Positions 24,482-32,330 of a DNA stretch of 32,709 nucleotides are shown one piece after another. The DNA lies in NCBI GenBank assembly GCA_937875275.1, contig CALNCC010000046.1, positions 1 to 32,709 on the forward strand, given 5' to 3'. How positions within the stretch are numbered: position 1 is the stretch's first letter; every line of letters starts with the position of its first letter. The notes under the pieces were generated by a model that was given only the letters and a program-made list of their open reading frames with translations, had not been told where the DNA came from and made no database searches. Position numbers and translations under genes: made by a program. This DNA is from an uncultured Dysgonomonas sp. (lineage in GTDB: Bacteria; Bacteroidota; Bacteroidia; Bacteroidales; Dysgonomonadaceae).

Positions 24482-25267
24482 TTATTCTTTCAGATATTCA
24501 AAGCTTCTGCGTTTCAGTTCAAAATCTTTACCCAAATATTTTTCACGGACAACCTCGTTCGATGCTAATTGCTCTGCCGTGCCTTGGTATAGCACTTTCC
24601 CTTCGAAAAGGAGGTATGCGCGGTCGGTGATGCTCAGCGTTTCGTCCACATTGTGGTCGGTGATGAGGATGCCGATATTTTTATATTTCAGTTTGGCTAC
24701 AATCTCTTGAATGTCTTGTACGGCAATGGGGTCGACACCGGCAAAGGGTTCGTCGAGCATGATGAATTTGGGGTCGATGGCGAGGCATCGTGCTATCTCT
24801 GCTCTACGGCGTTCGCCTCCCGACAGGCGGTCTCCGATATTTTTGCGCACCTTGTGCAGCCCAAATTCGCTGATAAGGCTTTCGAGTTTGTCTTTCTGAT
24901 ATTCTTTCGATGTATTGGTCATTTCCAATATCGAACGGATATTGTCCTCTACTGTCATTTTTCTGAATATAGAGGCTTCTTGAGCCAGATATCCGATTCC
25001 GTTCTGGGCACGTTTGTAGACCGGATATTTTGTTATCTCCTGATCGCCGAGAAAGATTTTCCCTTCGTTGGGCACAACAAGACCTACGGTCATGTAGAAT
25101 GTAGTAGTTTTGCCCGCCCCGTTAGGACCGAGCAAACCCACTATTTCGCCTTGTTTTACTTCTATCGAGACTTGATTGACAACCGTTCGCGACCGATATT
25201 TTTTTACAAGATTCTCGGTGCGAAGGATTATCTTCTCGCTTGTATTTGTTTCTTTCTCTTGACTCAT
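24482..25267 (-). CDS. lptB: LPS export ABC transporter ATP-binding protein
   Basis: 261 residues. Walker A GPNGAGKT (47-54), Q-loop YLAQEASIF (93-101), signature LSGGERRRAEIARCLA (148-163), Walker B FIMLDEPFAGVDP (168-180) and switch His H205 are all present. FRKMTVEDNI and ERRRAEIAR are characteristic of LptB among ABC ATPases. It powers extraction of LPS from the inner membrane with LptF/G. The 46-base gap from ilvE suggests read-through from that gene, although no functional tie is known. Confidence 0.94.
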   Translation of the reverse strand: MSQEKETNTSEKIILRTENLVKKYRSRTVVNQVSIEVKQGEIVGLLGPNGAGKTTTFYMTVGLVVPNEGKIFLGDQEITKYPVYKRAQNGIGYLAQEASIFRKMTVEDNIRSILEMTNTSKEYQKDKLESLISEFGLHKVRKNIGDRLSGGERRRAEIARCLAIDPKFIMLDEPFAGVDPIAVQDIQEIVAKLKYKNIGILITDHNVDETLSITDRAYLLFEGKVLYQGTAEQLASNEVVREKYLGKDFELKRRSFEYLKE

Positions 25268-25313
25268 CTTGATGAATAAACTTCTGCTATTGCGAGCTGC
25301 GATCGGGTAACTA

Positions 25314-26333
25314 TCAGTCTAAAACTGTATTCCAACCGTGAGTGTCGGGCTCGTCTCCGAGCTGTATACCTCTCAGTTTTTCGTATAATTTGGTGCTCCA
25401 AGGTCCTGCCTTGCCGTCTTTGGATATGATGTACGATTTGTTCTCGTCCAAGTCATCGACTCTTAGTATCGGGCTGATAACGGCGGCTGTGCCTACTTGT
25501 CCAGCTTCTTCGAGTGTTGCAAGTTCTTCTTCGGGCACTTGTCTGCGCTCGACCTTCATTCCCATGTCTTCTGCCAATTGCATCAAGCTCTTGTTGGTGA
25601 TTGATGGCAATATAGATGTCGATTGGGGGGTGATGTATGTGTTGTCCTTTATTCCGAAGAAATTTGCGGGACCGCACTCGTCGATATATTTTTTTTCTTT
25701 AGCGTCGAGATACAAAACTGCCGAATAGCCTTTCTTGTGGGCTACCTCTCCTGCTACGAGGCTGGCGGCGTAGTTGCCTCCTACCTTGAATGTTCCTGTT
25801 CCTAATGGTGCGGCACGGTCGTATCCGCGAAGGATGACTACCGGTGTCGGCTTAAAGCCTTCTTTGAAGTACGGCCCTACGGGTGTTACAAACACGAGGA
25901 AGGTGTATTCGTTGGCCGGTTTTACGCCTACCTGTGCACCTGTGCCGATGAGCAGTGGGCGGATGTATAATGCTGCTCCTGTGCCGTATGGCGGGATGAA
26001 GCGTTCGTTTAGTTTAACGGCTTTGATCACTGTTTCTTCGAAGATGTCGAGAGGCAACACTTCCATCATGATCCCACGGCTGGTATCTTGCAGGCGAAGG
26101 GCATTTTCTTTTAGTCTGAAAATGCGGATTTTTCCGTCTTTGCCCCTGAAGGCTTTTAGTCCTTCAAAAGCTTCCTGCCCGTAATGGAGACATGTTGAAG
26201 CCATGTGCATCGTAATTTCTTCAGATGTGGTTTCTTGTGGTTTGCTCCATGCCCCATCTTTAAAGTAGCTTCTTACATTGTAATCTGTTTTCATGTATCC
26301 GAAAGACAGATTACTCCAATCGATTGTTTCCAT
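25314..26333 (-). CDS. ilvE: Branched-chain amino acid aminotransferase
   Basis: 339 residues, class IV PLP enzyme of the longer eukaryote/Gram-positive BCAT type. The Schiff-base Lys is in GTGTFKVGGNYAASL (K183). Other family segments are LHYGQEAFEGLKAFRG (49-64), YIRPLLIGTGAQVGVKPA (123-140) and GTAAVISPI near the end. It moves the amino group between glutamate and the keto acids of Leu, Ile and Val in the cytoplasm. A TATATTTG box at 26416-26409 probably marks its promoter. Confidence 0.96.
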   Translation of the reverse strand: METIDWSNLSFGYMKTDYNVRSYFKDGAWSKPQETTSEEITMHMASTCLHYGQEAFEGLKAFRGKDGKIRIFRLKENALRLQDTSRGIMMEVLPLDIFEETVIKAVKLNERFIPPYGTGAALYIRPLLIGTGAQVGVKPANEYTFLVFVTPVGPYFKEGFKPTPVVILRGYDRAAPLGTGTFKVGGNYAASLVAGEVAHKKGYSAVLYLDAKEKKYIDECGPANFFGIKDNTYITPQSTSILPSITNKSLMQLAEDMGMKVERRQVPEEELATLEEAGQVGTAAVISPILRVDDLDENKSYIISKDGKAGPWSTKLYEKLRGIQLGDEPDTHGWNTVLD

Positions 26334-26408
26334 TATGACAATTTATTTTCTTTTAAAAATAGTAAAACTTAAAAACGTTCTCTTTGCATAGTTTCTTATA
26401 GAAGTATG

Positions 26409-26416
26409 CAAATATA
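26409..26416 (-). promoter_or_regulatory. Candidate -7 box of ilvE
   Basis: The minus strand reads TATATTTG, the best form of the Bacteroidetes -7 element, 75 bases before the ilvE start. The -33 TTTG is not at the usual distance. Beside it (26422-26446) lies a CCGAA/TTCGG hairpin that could end the upstream deformylase transcript. Confidence 0.45.
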
Positions 26417-26459
26417 GCCTTTCCGAAGCAAAACTTTTTGTTTTCGGTGTTTTTTTTTA

Positions 26460-27077
26460 TTATTCGGCAAGTTTGTCTGTAAACAAGACTCCTTTGAGGT
26501 GGTCGAATTCGTGTTGAAAAACGATTCCCGTGAAGTCGTCGCTGCGAGAATGTCCTGACAGTGTTTCCTTTATCAGGTTTCCCTCACGGTCATAGTATTC
26601 TACTTCTATCCATGCATATCGCATCGAACTTCCCGACTTGTCGGGGATGGATAAGCATCCGTCTCCTTCGAATACGATGTGCTCGTCGGGATGATTCGTT
26701 ATCTTAGGGTTGATGGCTACTTGTATGGGCATGCCCGGCTCGTCGAGCCGTAAGAACAGAAACAGATTGCGGGCAACGCCTACCTGTATTGCGGCAATGC
26801 CTACTCCGTTGGCTTTATGCAAGGTCGCGGTCAGACGGTCGATCAGTTTTTGCAGATCTTTGTCGTTCTTGATGTCGGTGGTGTCTACATCTTCCGATGT
26901 CTTTCTAAGGAATAGCGAATCTTCCTGATTTGCAATCAACAGCACGCGCATCGGCGTATTGTTGTCTCCGCTATCGATAATTGCCTTTTCTTCTTTTGTC
27001 ATACTCATATTGATAGTGCATCCTGCTACGGCTACGACAGCAAAACATAGCAGAATGATTGTTGTATATTTTGTCAT
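26460..27077 (-). CDS. Lipoprotein-type peptide deformylase paralogue
   Basis: From MTKYTTIILL the protein has 205 residues and a lipoprotein signal ending at C20 (VAVAGC). After a spacer of about 65 residues the deformylase fold begins: GVGIAAIQVG (91-100, for GIGLAAPQIG), DGCLS (139-143, Glu of the usual EGCLS replaced by Asp) and QHEFDH (188-193, both His ligands and the catalytic Glu kept). The metal site is therefore intact, yet the signal predicts export and lipid anchoring in the envelope, where no formyl-Met chains are expected. It may act on formylated peptides taken up from outside or may have another amidase role. I reject the longer start at 27116, which adds MPLASYLIQHQRG before the signal. 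A TACCTTTG box lies at 27121-27114. Confidence 0.8.
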   Translation of the reverse strand: MTKYTTIILLCFAVVAVAGCTINMSMTKEEKAIIDSGDNNTPMRVLLIANQEDSLFLRKTSEDVDTTDIKNDKDLQKLIDRLTATLHKANGVGIAAIQVGVARNLFLFLRLDEPGMPIQVAINPKITNHPDEHIVFEGDGCLSIPDKSGSSMRYAWIEVEYYDREGNLIKETLSGHSRSDDFTGIVFQHEFDHLKGVLFTDKLAE

Positions 27078-27162
27078 ACCTCTTTGATGTTGTATTAGAT
27101 ATGAAGCGAGGGGCAAAGGTAAAAAATGATTTTGAGTAAATGATAATGCTTTGCCGAAAATC

Positions 27163-28260
27163 TTACTCGCCTTTGATGTCCGATTTCATCAGGAATACAT
27201 TGTACGGTTTCCATATCGACATGAGGAAGTATAGGCTGTCGCCATCTGCCGACGATGGATGTATGTACGAGCCATATAGTTGAGGGTAATCTTCTCCTGT
27301 TGCCACCGCTTGAGGCTCGCTCCATGTGCCGGTTATGTCTTCGGCATAGCGAATGCTGATGTTGTAACGGCTTTCGCAGAAGTAGGCGATAACCCATTTC
27401 TGGGTTTTGGTGTGGTAGATGAATGACAGTTCGCCTGTCGTGTCTTCAAACAGATTTGTAGCTTTCGTTTCGTCGCCTTTCATCCATTTGTTTTCGTCCT
27501 TGTTCCAGTATTCATATTCCGACAGGTTCTCTATGTCCTTTTCGGCAAATCGGGCAAGGCGCGGGTTCGATTGGCGTCCGGTCTCTGTGCCTATCATGTA
27601 CACATATCCGTCTTTCTTGTAATATCCTACCTGACCGAAATTGCTGTCGGCTCCCCAGCTCATGTTTTCGCATTTCTCCCAATTGCGTCCGTTGTCGGCC
27701 GAGCGAAACATGCCCGAGTAGTTAGTTTCCCATCCCACCCATTTCTTGATATTCATATAATGTATATATTCTTTGCCGTTGGCTGATATGGCTCCTGTGG
27801 GGATGGATGTCCAGTCGCCGTTGCCCGACACGTCCTTTGCTCCGTATATGATTTCACGAGCCGATGTGCCTGTGGAGTCGGCAGGGTCGGCAGCCATGCC
27901 CGAGAATGTGAATCCGTCGGCAGGGTTTTTGTCGTCGGAGAACAGGAGTACATTGCAACGCCAGTCTACGCCTGTCGGTCCGTCTGCTCCGAAGTGGTCG
28001 CGCCCATATGTGTCGCCGAAGAGAACTCCATATTCGCCATTGCTCATTTGCCAGATGATGCCGAGATCGGTGCCGCCTATGTTGTAGTCTTTAGTGGTGT
28101 TGTTGGAGTTGGGAATCGCTTTGTCTTCTTTCATGTCGCCTGTGTCGCCCGTGATTCGGGCTACGGGTTCCGCTTTGGCGAATGTCAGAGTCTTGGGTGC
28201 AGGGTTGCATCCTGATAATAATATGGTAGCGAGTGTGAGAATGAAAAGTTTTTGTTTCAT
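27163..28260 (-). CDS. DUF4185 lipoprotein, putative endo-D-arabinanase-type glycosidase
   Basis: 365 residues from MKQKLFILTL, with a lipoprotein signal ending at C18 (LLSGC). The body is a beta-propeller with DUF4185-like strands: GGTDLGIIWQMSNGEYGVLFGDTYG, DWRCNVLLFSDD, YIHYMNIKKWVGWETNYSGM, RSADNGRNWEKC and a GSYIHPS end. As I recall, DUF4185 proteins of Dysgonomonas and mycobacteria were characterised as endo-D-arabinanases (GH183), so arabinan breakdown at the cell surface is the leading idea; substrate assignment is inferred. An upstream extension to 28485 adds 75 residues with no signal and is rejected. The gene is divergent from the small ORF and GH43 gene at 28441 onward, sharing a 180-base intergenic region in which I found no consensus promoter. 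Confidence 0.75.
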   Translation of the reverse strand: MKQKLFILTLATILLSGCNPAPKTLTFAKAEPVARITGDTGDMKEDKAIPNSNNTTKDYNIGGTDLGIIWQMSNGEYGVLFGDTYGRDHFGADGPTGVDWRCNVLLFSDDKNPADGFTFSGMAADPADSTGTSAREIIYGAKDVSGNGDWTSIPTGAISANGKEYIHYMNIKKWVGWETNYSGMFRSADNGRNWEKCENMSWGADSNFGQVGYYKKDGYVYMIGTETGRQSNPRLARFAEKDIENLSEYEYWNKDENKWMKGDETKATNLFEDTTGELSFIYHTKTQKWVIAYFCESRYNISIRYAEDITGTWSEPQAVATGEDYPQLYGSYIHPSSADGDSLYFLMSIWKPYNVFLMKSDIKGE

Positions 28261-28440
28261 AACTGTGGAATTTGTCCTGTTTAATAATCTATTTGAAAAA
28301 GGGTTGCAAGATATTAAAAAAGGGCTGTATTTGAAAATCGGGTTGGCGAAGTGTAATAAAAAACTGTTTTGTATGTGTTTATCAAAATGCTTCCTTACTT
28401 TTATGTTTTCGAATGTGAAATATTCTAAATGTGAAGAAAT

Positions 28441-28833
28441 ATGTATTATTATACCTTGCAAATAAATGTACCCCCCTCGAAACAAAAGAAGGTAAGTTCT
28501 ATTTTAGGATTAAAATCGGAGCTTGTAGATTTTTATTCTGATACTCTCTATGTGAAAGTAGAAAAGGAAGATCATGAGCCATTTCTGTTTGTTGATTACT
28601 TCCTCTCTTTGTTAGAAGGGAAATATGAGGATTTGCAGAAGATAGGGGTGGAAAGAGAAAATATTTCGATTTGGAAGGAGTACGCGTATGATAGTCAATG
28701 TAATATGGAGTTTTTTCCGGAAGCGACATACAGGTTGGGAAAAGAGGGGATTACCCTCTGTGTTACATGTTGGGATATTCATGATTACGATAAAGACTAT
28801 GATGAAAATGGTAATGTAATAAACGATTTCTAA
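28441..28833 (+). CDS. Small acidic cytoplasmic protein, possibly DUF4279/immunity-like
   Basis: 130 residues without a signal peptide or membrane segment. It begins with a beta strand (MYYYTLQINVPPSKQKKVSSILG), has a helix FLFVDYFLSLLEGKYEDLQKIG and then NISIWKEYAYDSQCNMEFFPE, and ends in ITLCVTCWDIHDYDKDYDENG. The pattern (strand, short insertion domain, IW-Y-QCN-EF-P, LG-GITL-CW) is like small proteins often found as immunity or DUF4279-type singletons; I am not sure of this. It lies 14 bases before the GH43 lipoprotein gene in the same direction, so the two may be co-transcribed. No enzyme motif is visible. Confidence 0.6.
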   Translation: MYYYTLQINVPPSKQKKVSSILGLKSELVDFYSDTLYVKVEKEDHEPFLFVDYFLSLLEGKYEDLQKIGVERENISIWKEYAYDSQCNMEFFPEATYRLGKEGITLCVTCWDIHDYDKDYDENGNVINDF

Positions 28834-28847
28834 GTAAATACCGATTT

Positions 28848-29966
28848 ATGAAAAATGTATATTTATTCTTGCTTTTAGTGTTAACCCTTGCCTCTTGCGG
28901 GGAACGGGAAGTTACGTATTCCAATCCGCTTGGTGTAGCCTTTGGCGATCCGTTTATCCTTCATGCCTCAGACGGCAAGTTCTATATGTACGGCACATCG
29001 GGCGAGGCGGGCTTTCGGGCTTACTCGTCGGGCGATATGGTGGAGTGGACTGATGAAGGGCTGGTGTATCAAGGTGCGACAGCCGAGTCGTGGACAGTCG
29101 ATTGCTTTTGGGCGCCTGAGGTGTATGAGCGCAACGAGAAGTATTATATATTCTTCAGTGCCAATTGGAAAGAGAATCCGACCAATGAGGGAGAGAATTT
29201 CCGCATCGGGGTTGCCGTTTCCGATTCGCCGACAGGCCCTTTCGTGGAGATGCACGACCGCCCTGTTTTCGATCCCGGTTATCCGATCATCGACGCTAAT
29301 CTGTATTTCGATGACGTGAACGATAAGGTGTATATGTATTATTCTCGCTGTTGTTACAAAAATCCTGTGGAGAGCGAAATAGCCGACATGGCTCGCGAGA
29401 AGGGTTGGTTTGACGAGGTAGAAGAAAGCTGGATTTACGGCGTGGAGATAAAGCCCGACTTCTCGGGAGTGATTGGCGAGCCTGTGTTGCTGCTCCGTCC
29501 GCCGGTGCAATTGTCCGATACGCAGGCAGAGTGGGAGAGTCGTTCGGTAACTTCGCGTGAGGTGAATCGCCGATGGACCGAGGGGTCGTATCTGATAAAG
29601 AAGAATGACACCTATTATATGATGTATTCGGCAAACTATTTTGGCGGACAGTATTATGCTGTCGGTTATGCGACTTCCAAGAATCCGTTAGGTCCGTTCG
29701 TGAAAGCGGCAAATAATCCTGTTTTGCAAAAGAATACCGAGCAAGGCGGCGACGTAACGGGAACGGGGCACAATATGGTGCTCGAATTGCCCGGCGGAGA
29801 ATTGTACTGTGTCTATCATGCACGAACAAACAAGACGGGAGACGAAAGGGTGGTCTTTGTAGATAAAATGGAGATTAAAGAAGATGGCGAGCTGGTGGTG
29901 CACGGTCCGACTACCGATCAGCAGATCATCCGCTTGCGATGGCTTGTGGGGATGCTGAATTTCTAA
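28848..29966 (+). CDS. GH43 family lipoprotein glycosidase (arabinosidase/xylosidase-like)
   Basis: 372 residues with a lipoprotein signal ending at C17 (TLASC). The five-bladed GH43 propeller residues are in order: base Asp in FGDPFIL (D34), WAPEVY (89-93), the pKa-tuning Asp in PIIDANLYFD (D149) and the acid Glu in RWTEGSYLIKK (E245). A final strand set (GTGHNMVLELPGGELYCVYHAR) holds the usual His. GH43 enzymes remove arabinose or xylose from plant polymers. A surface lipoprotein beside a DUF4185 enzyme suggests joint work on arabinose-containing glycan. No SusC/SusD pair is present in the window. Confidence 0.9.
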   Translation: MKNVYLFLLLVLTLASCGEREVTYSNPLGVAFGDPFILHASDGKFYMYGTSGEAGFRAYSSGDMVEWTDEGLVYQGATAESWTVDCFWAPEVYERNEKYYIFFSANWKENPTNEGENFRIGVAVSDSPTGPFVEMHDRPVFDPGYPIIDANLYFDDVNDKVYMYYSRCCYKNPVESEIADMAREKGWFDEVEESWIYGVEIKPDFSGVIGEPVLLLRPPVQLSDTQAEWESRSVTSREVNRRWTEGSYLIKKNDTYYMMYSANYFGGQYYAVGYATSKNPLGPFVKAANNPVLQKNTEQGGDVTGTGHNMVLELPGGELYCVYHARTNKTGDERVVFVDKMEIKEDGELVVHGPTTDQQIIRLRWLVGMLNF

Positions 29967-30026
29967 AATGATATTGTCCTCTGCTGCATCAGTTTCTGTT
30001 GAATATGAAATTTAAACTACGATAAG

Positions 30027-30872
30027 ATGAAAGCATGTTTGATTATTATTCTCGTATTCTTCTTTTTTTCGACATCGGGGCACACTCAGAGTCTGGAAAA
30101 AGAGTTGCAGAACGCTTATGAGCAGAACTCGCAGGAGTTGTATGGCAAGTTCCTTGAAAAGTGGAGTGAGAAATCGAAGCCATTGAAGGATCGAGAGAGT
30201 CTGACCCAGACCGAAAGGGACGTGTATGAGATATTTGAAGATTTCTATACTCCGTTTGATGTTGGACGCCTTTCTCGGTGGTTTGCAATCGAAAAAAGTG
30301 CCGACATGGATGACCCTTCTCCCGAAAGTGGGTACATAGTTGTGCAAAATACAATTGAAGTTGTTTGTTTGGGAAAAGAGAAATTCGTCCTGCCGGGAAT
30401 GCCTACTGTCGATGCTGATGGCTTCATGTCTCCGGGCTCGGATCCGGATCCGGATGAAGATATTCCGGAGGTTATCTTGTCGGAGAGTCAGGTGCTTGAT
30501 TTTTCTCCCGATCTTAAGTTTAAGACGTGCAAAGTATTGTATGCTACATCCGAATACGAGGAAGCGATATTCCGTTTCTTAGGCGATGATAGGATGGATG
30601 CCGAAGGGGAACCCCCTATGCATGTGAACCTTTTGGATGACGTTTTTGAACGATTAAAGTTCTTGAAAGAGGAGTTGTCGGTTGAGGTTATTGATGGTTT
30701 TTACGGCTGGCGTATCTTTAAGATTCCGCGGGTATCTTCGATTTCCTTCAATCGGGATAGAACAATGGCTGAGGTAAATTATTGGCTGGGTTCGAGAGGT
30801 GGCGGAGCCTTGTATGAGAAAAAGGATGGAAAATGGGTGTTTGTGGATGCAGCATTGTTTAGTATAACCTGA
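30027..30872 (+). CDS. Secreted protein of unknown function
   Basis: 281 residues with a signal peptide (MKACLIIILVFFFFSTSGHTQ). A helical N-terminal third (LEKELQNAYEQNSQELYGKFLEKWSEK, TQTERDVYEIFEDFY) is followed by an acidic Pro/Asp stretch (PGSDPDPDEDIPEVILSESQVLDF). The C-terminus (RTMAEVNYWLGSRGGGALYEKKDGKWVFVDAA) has the strand pattern of small secreted NTF2-like proteins of Bacteroidetes. I do not recognise a family. It follows the GH43 gene by 60 bases and is closed by its own terminator, so it may be the last gene of that unit. Confidence 0.65.
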   Translation: MKACLIIILVFFFFSTSGHTQSLEKELQNAYEQNSQELYGKFLEKWSEKSKPLKDRESLTQTERDVYEIFEDFYTPFDVGRLSRWFAIEKSADMDDPSPESGYIVVQNTIEVVCLGKEKFVLPGMPTVDADGFMSPGSDPDPDEDIPEVILSESQVLDFSPDLKFKTCKVLYATSEYEEAIFRFLGDDRMDAEGEPPMHVNLLDDVFERLKFLKEELSVEVIDGFYGWRIFKIPRVSSISFNRDRTMAEVNYWLGSRGGGALYEKKDGKWVFVDAALFSIT

Positions 30873-30910
30873 AAGATTTTTTCAAAATGATGACATATGG
30901 ACTTACGAAG

Positions 30911-30939
30911 AAGGAGCGGGCGACTGTTCCTTTTTTTTT
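30911..30939 (+). terminator. Rho-independent terminator after the secreted hypothetical gene
   Basis: AAGGAGC and GTTCCTT form a 7-bp stem (one G-T pair) with an 8-base loop followed by a run of T. It closes the 28441-30872 plus-strand unit. Confidence 0.75.
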
Positions 30940-31089
30940 GTTTCAGGTCTTCGATTTCGGCATCTAACGAGTCGTGCAAAAGGGTGGGGTCGGCAGGCGA
31001 AAAACGAGGGTACGTGGATGCGAAAATAGACATGCTTGGGGGAAGTCTGTGGCAGTGTGTGTGATAGCCCATTCTTTTTTATCTAAAAG

Positions 31090-31121
31090 TTTGTATATCT
31101 TGCTGATTATCGCTACATTTG
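31090..31121 (+). promoter_or_regulatory. Bacteroidetes-type promoter of the str operon
   Basis: TTTG (31090-31093), 20 bases, then TACATTTG (31114-31121) match the consensus fully. Transcription would start about 31128, leaving a leader of about 135 bases before rpsL, room for autoregulation. The stretch 30940-31089 before it holds no gene that I can support. Confidence 0.8.
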
Positions 31122-31262
31122 CAGCCCAATAAATGTATTCGGATTGGACGGCTGAGTGATAAAATATTGACTATCACGCAGATAGTCCGTCTTTGAATAT
31201 GTTGTGGATGAGAATGAATTAACATTAAATAAATTATTAAAGGTCTAAAAGATTAAAACAAG

Positions 31263-31676
31263 ATGCCTACAATTCAACAATTAGTAAGAAAAGGACGCAC
31301 TGTTTTGGTAGAAAAGAGCAAGTCTCGTGCACTTGACGCATGTCCTCAACGCAGAGGTGTATGTGTACGTGTATACACGACTACTCCAAAGAAACCGAAT
31401 TCAGCGATGCGTAAGGTAGCACGTGTACGTTTAACAAACACAAAAGAAGTGAATGCATACATCCCCGGAGAAGGACACAACTTGCAGGAGCACTCTATTG
31501 TACTTGTTAGAGGTGGTCGTGTTAAAGACCTTCCGGGTGTTCGTTACCACATTGTTCGTGGAACACTGGATACTGCCGGAGTAAGCGGTCGCGCTCAAAG
31601 ACGTTCAAAGTATGGCGCAAAGCGTCCTAAACCGGGAGCAGCACCAGCGGCAGCAGCTAAAGGAAAGAAAAAATAA
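31263..31676 (+). CDS. rpsL: 30S ribosomal protein S12
   Basis: 137 residues; PTIQQLVRKGR, KKPNSAMRKVARVRLTN, AYIPGEGHNLQEHSIVLVRGGRVKDLPGVRYHIVRG and a basic tail are the universal S12 pattern at the decoding centre of the small subunit. The streptomycin-related Lys in TPKKPNSA is the wild-type residue. The tail ends in an Ala/Lys extension (PGAAPAAAAKGKKK) common in Bacteroidetes. First gene of the str operon. Confidence 0.98.
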   Translation: MPTIQQLVRKGRTVLVEKSKSRALDACPQRRGVCVRVYTTTPKKPNSAMRKVARVRLTNTKEVNAYIPGEGHNLQEHSIVLVRGGRVKDLPGVRYHIVRGTLDTAGVSGRAQRRSKYGAKRPKPGAAPAAAAKGKKK

Positions 31677-31834
31677 TCCTTCGGTAACCGGAAAAATTAA
31701 TTAACCAAAGTATTAAACGGTTTTTAAGTTTATTGGATAGGCTACTTATAACAGGTTGAGTAAACAGTTCGGAGGAACAGTTGAAGACGCTTAGAAATGG
31801 CAACCAAAAACAGAAACAAAATTTTTTAGAAAAA

Positions 31835-32311
31835 ATGAGAAAAACAAAACCAAAAAAAAGACAGATCCTTCCGGATCCTGTTTACGGTGATGTGAAAGTT
31901 ACAAAGTTTGTTAACCACTTGATGTATGACGGAAAAAAAACAACAGCATACGGAATATTCTATTCTGCGTTGGAAACCGTAAAAGCAAAATTGGCAAACG
32001 AAGAAAAGTCTGCATTAGAAATATGGAAAGCAGCACTCGATAACGTAACACCTCAAGTTGAAGTGAAGTCGCGCCGTGTTGGCGGAGCTACATTTCAGGT
32101 TCCTACAGAAATACGTGCCGACCGCAAGGAATCGGTATCAATGAAAAACCTCATCATCTACTCTCGCAAAAGAGGAGGAAAGACTATGGCAGACAAACTT
32201 GCTGCCGAAATAGTAGATGCATTCAACGGTCAGGGTGGTGCGTACAAACGCAAAGAAGACATGCATAAGATGGCAGAAGCCAACCGTGCATTCGCCCATT
32301 TCAGATTTTAA
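31835..32311 (+). CDS. rpsG: 30S ribosomal protein S7
   Basis: 158 residues from MRKTKPKKRQILPDPVYGD; upstream in-frame extension to a TTG at 31781 gives a non-family sequence and is rejected. VTKFVNHLMYDGKKTTAYGIFYSAL, VEVKSRRVGGATFQVPTEIR and the Arg/Lys-rich C-terminus are typical S7. It binds the 3' major domain of 16S rRNA and organises the small-subunit head, and in E. coli it represses its operon by binding its own message. The 158 bases between rpsL and rpsG contain only a ten-codon reading frame (31797-31829). Confidence 0.97.
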   Translation: MRKTKPKKRQILPDPVYGDVKVTKFVNHLMYDGKKTTAYGIFYSALETVKAKLANEEKSALEIWKAALDNVTPQVEVKSRRVGGATFQVPTEIRADRKESVSMKNLIIYSRKRGGKTMADKLAAEIVDAFNGQGGAYKRKEDMHKMAEANRAFAHFRF

Positions 32312-32330
32312 TATAAGAGGAGAAAAATAG

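Noticed and set aside
30779..31072. 97-codon minus-strand frame before rpsL
   Set aside because: Composition is Pro/Ser-rich without motifs, and it runs through a good plus-strand terminator.
31797..31829. Ten-codon frame just before rpsG
   Set aside because: Too short to support as a leader peptide; there is no attenuator-like hairpin or codon bias to suggest regulation.
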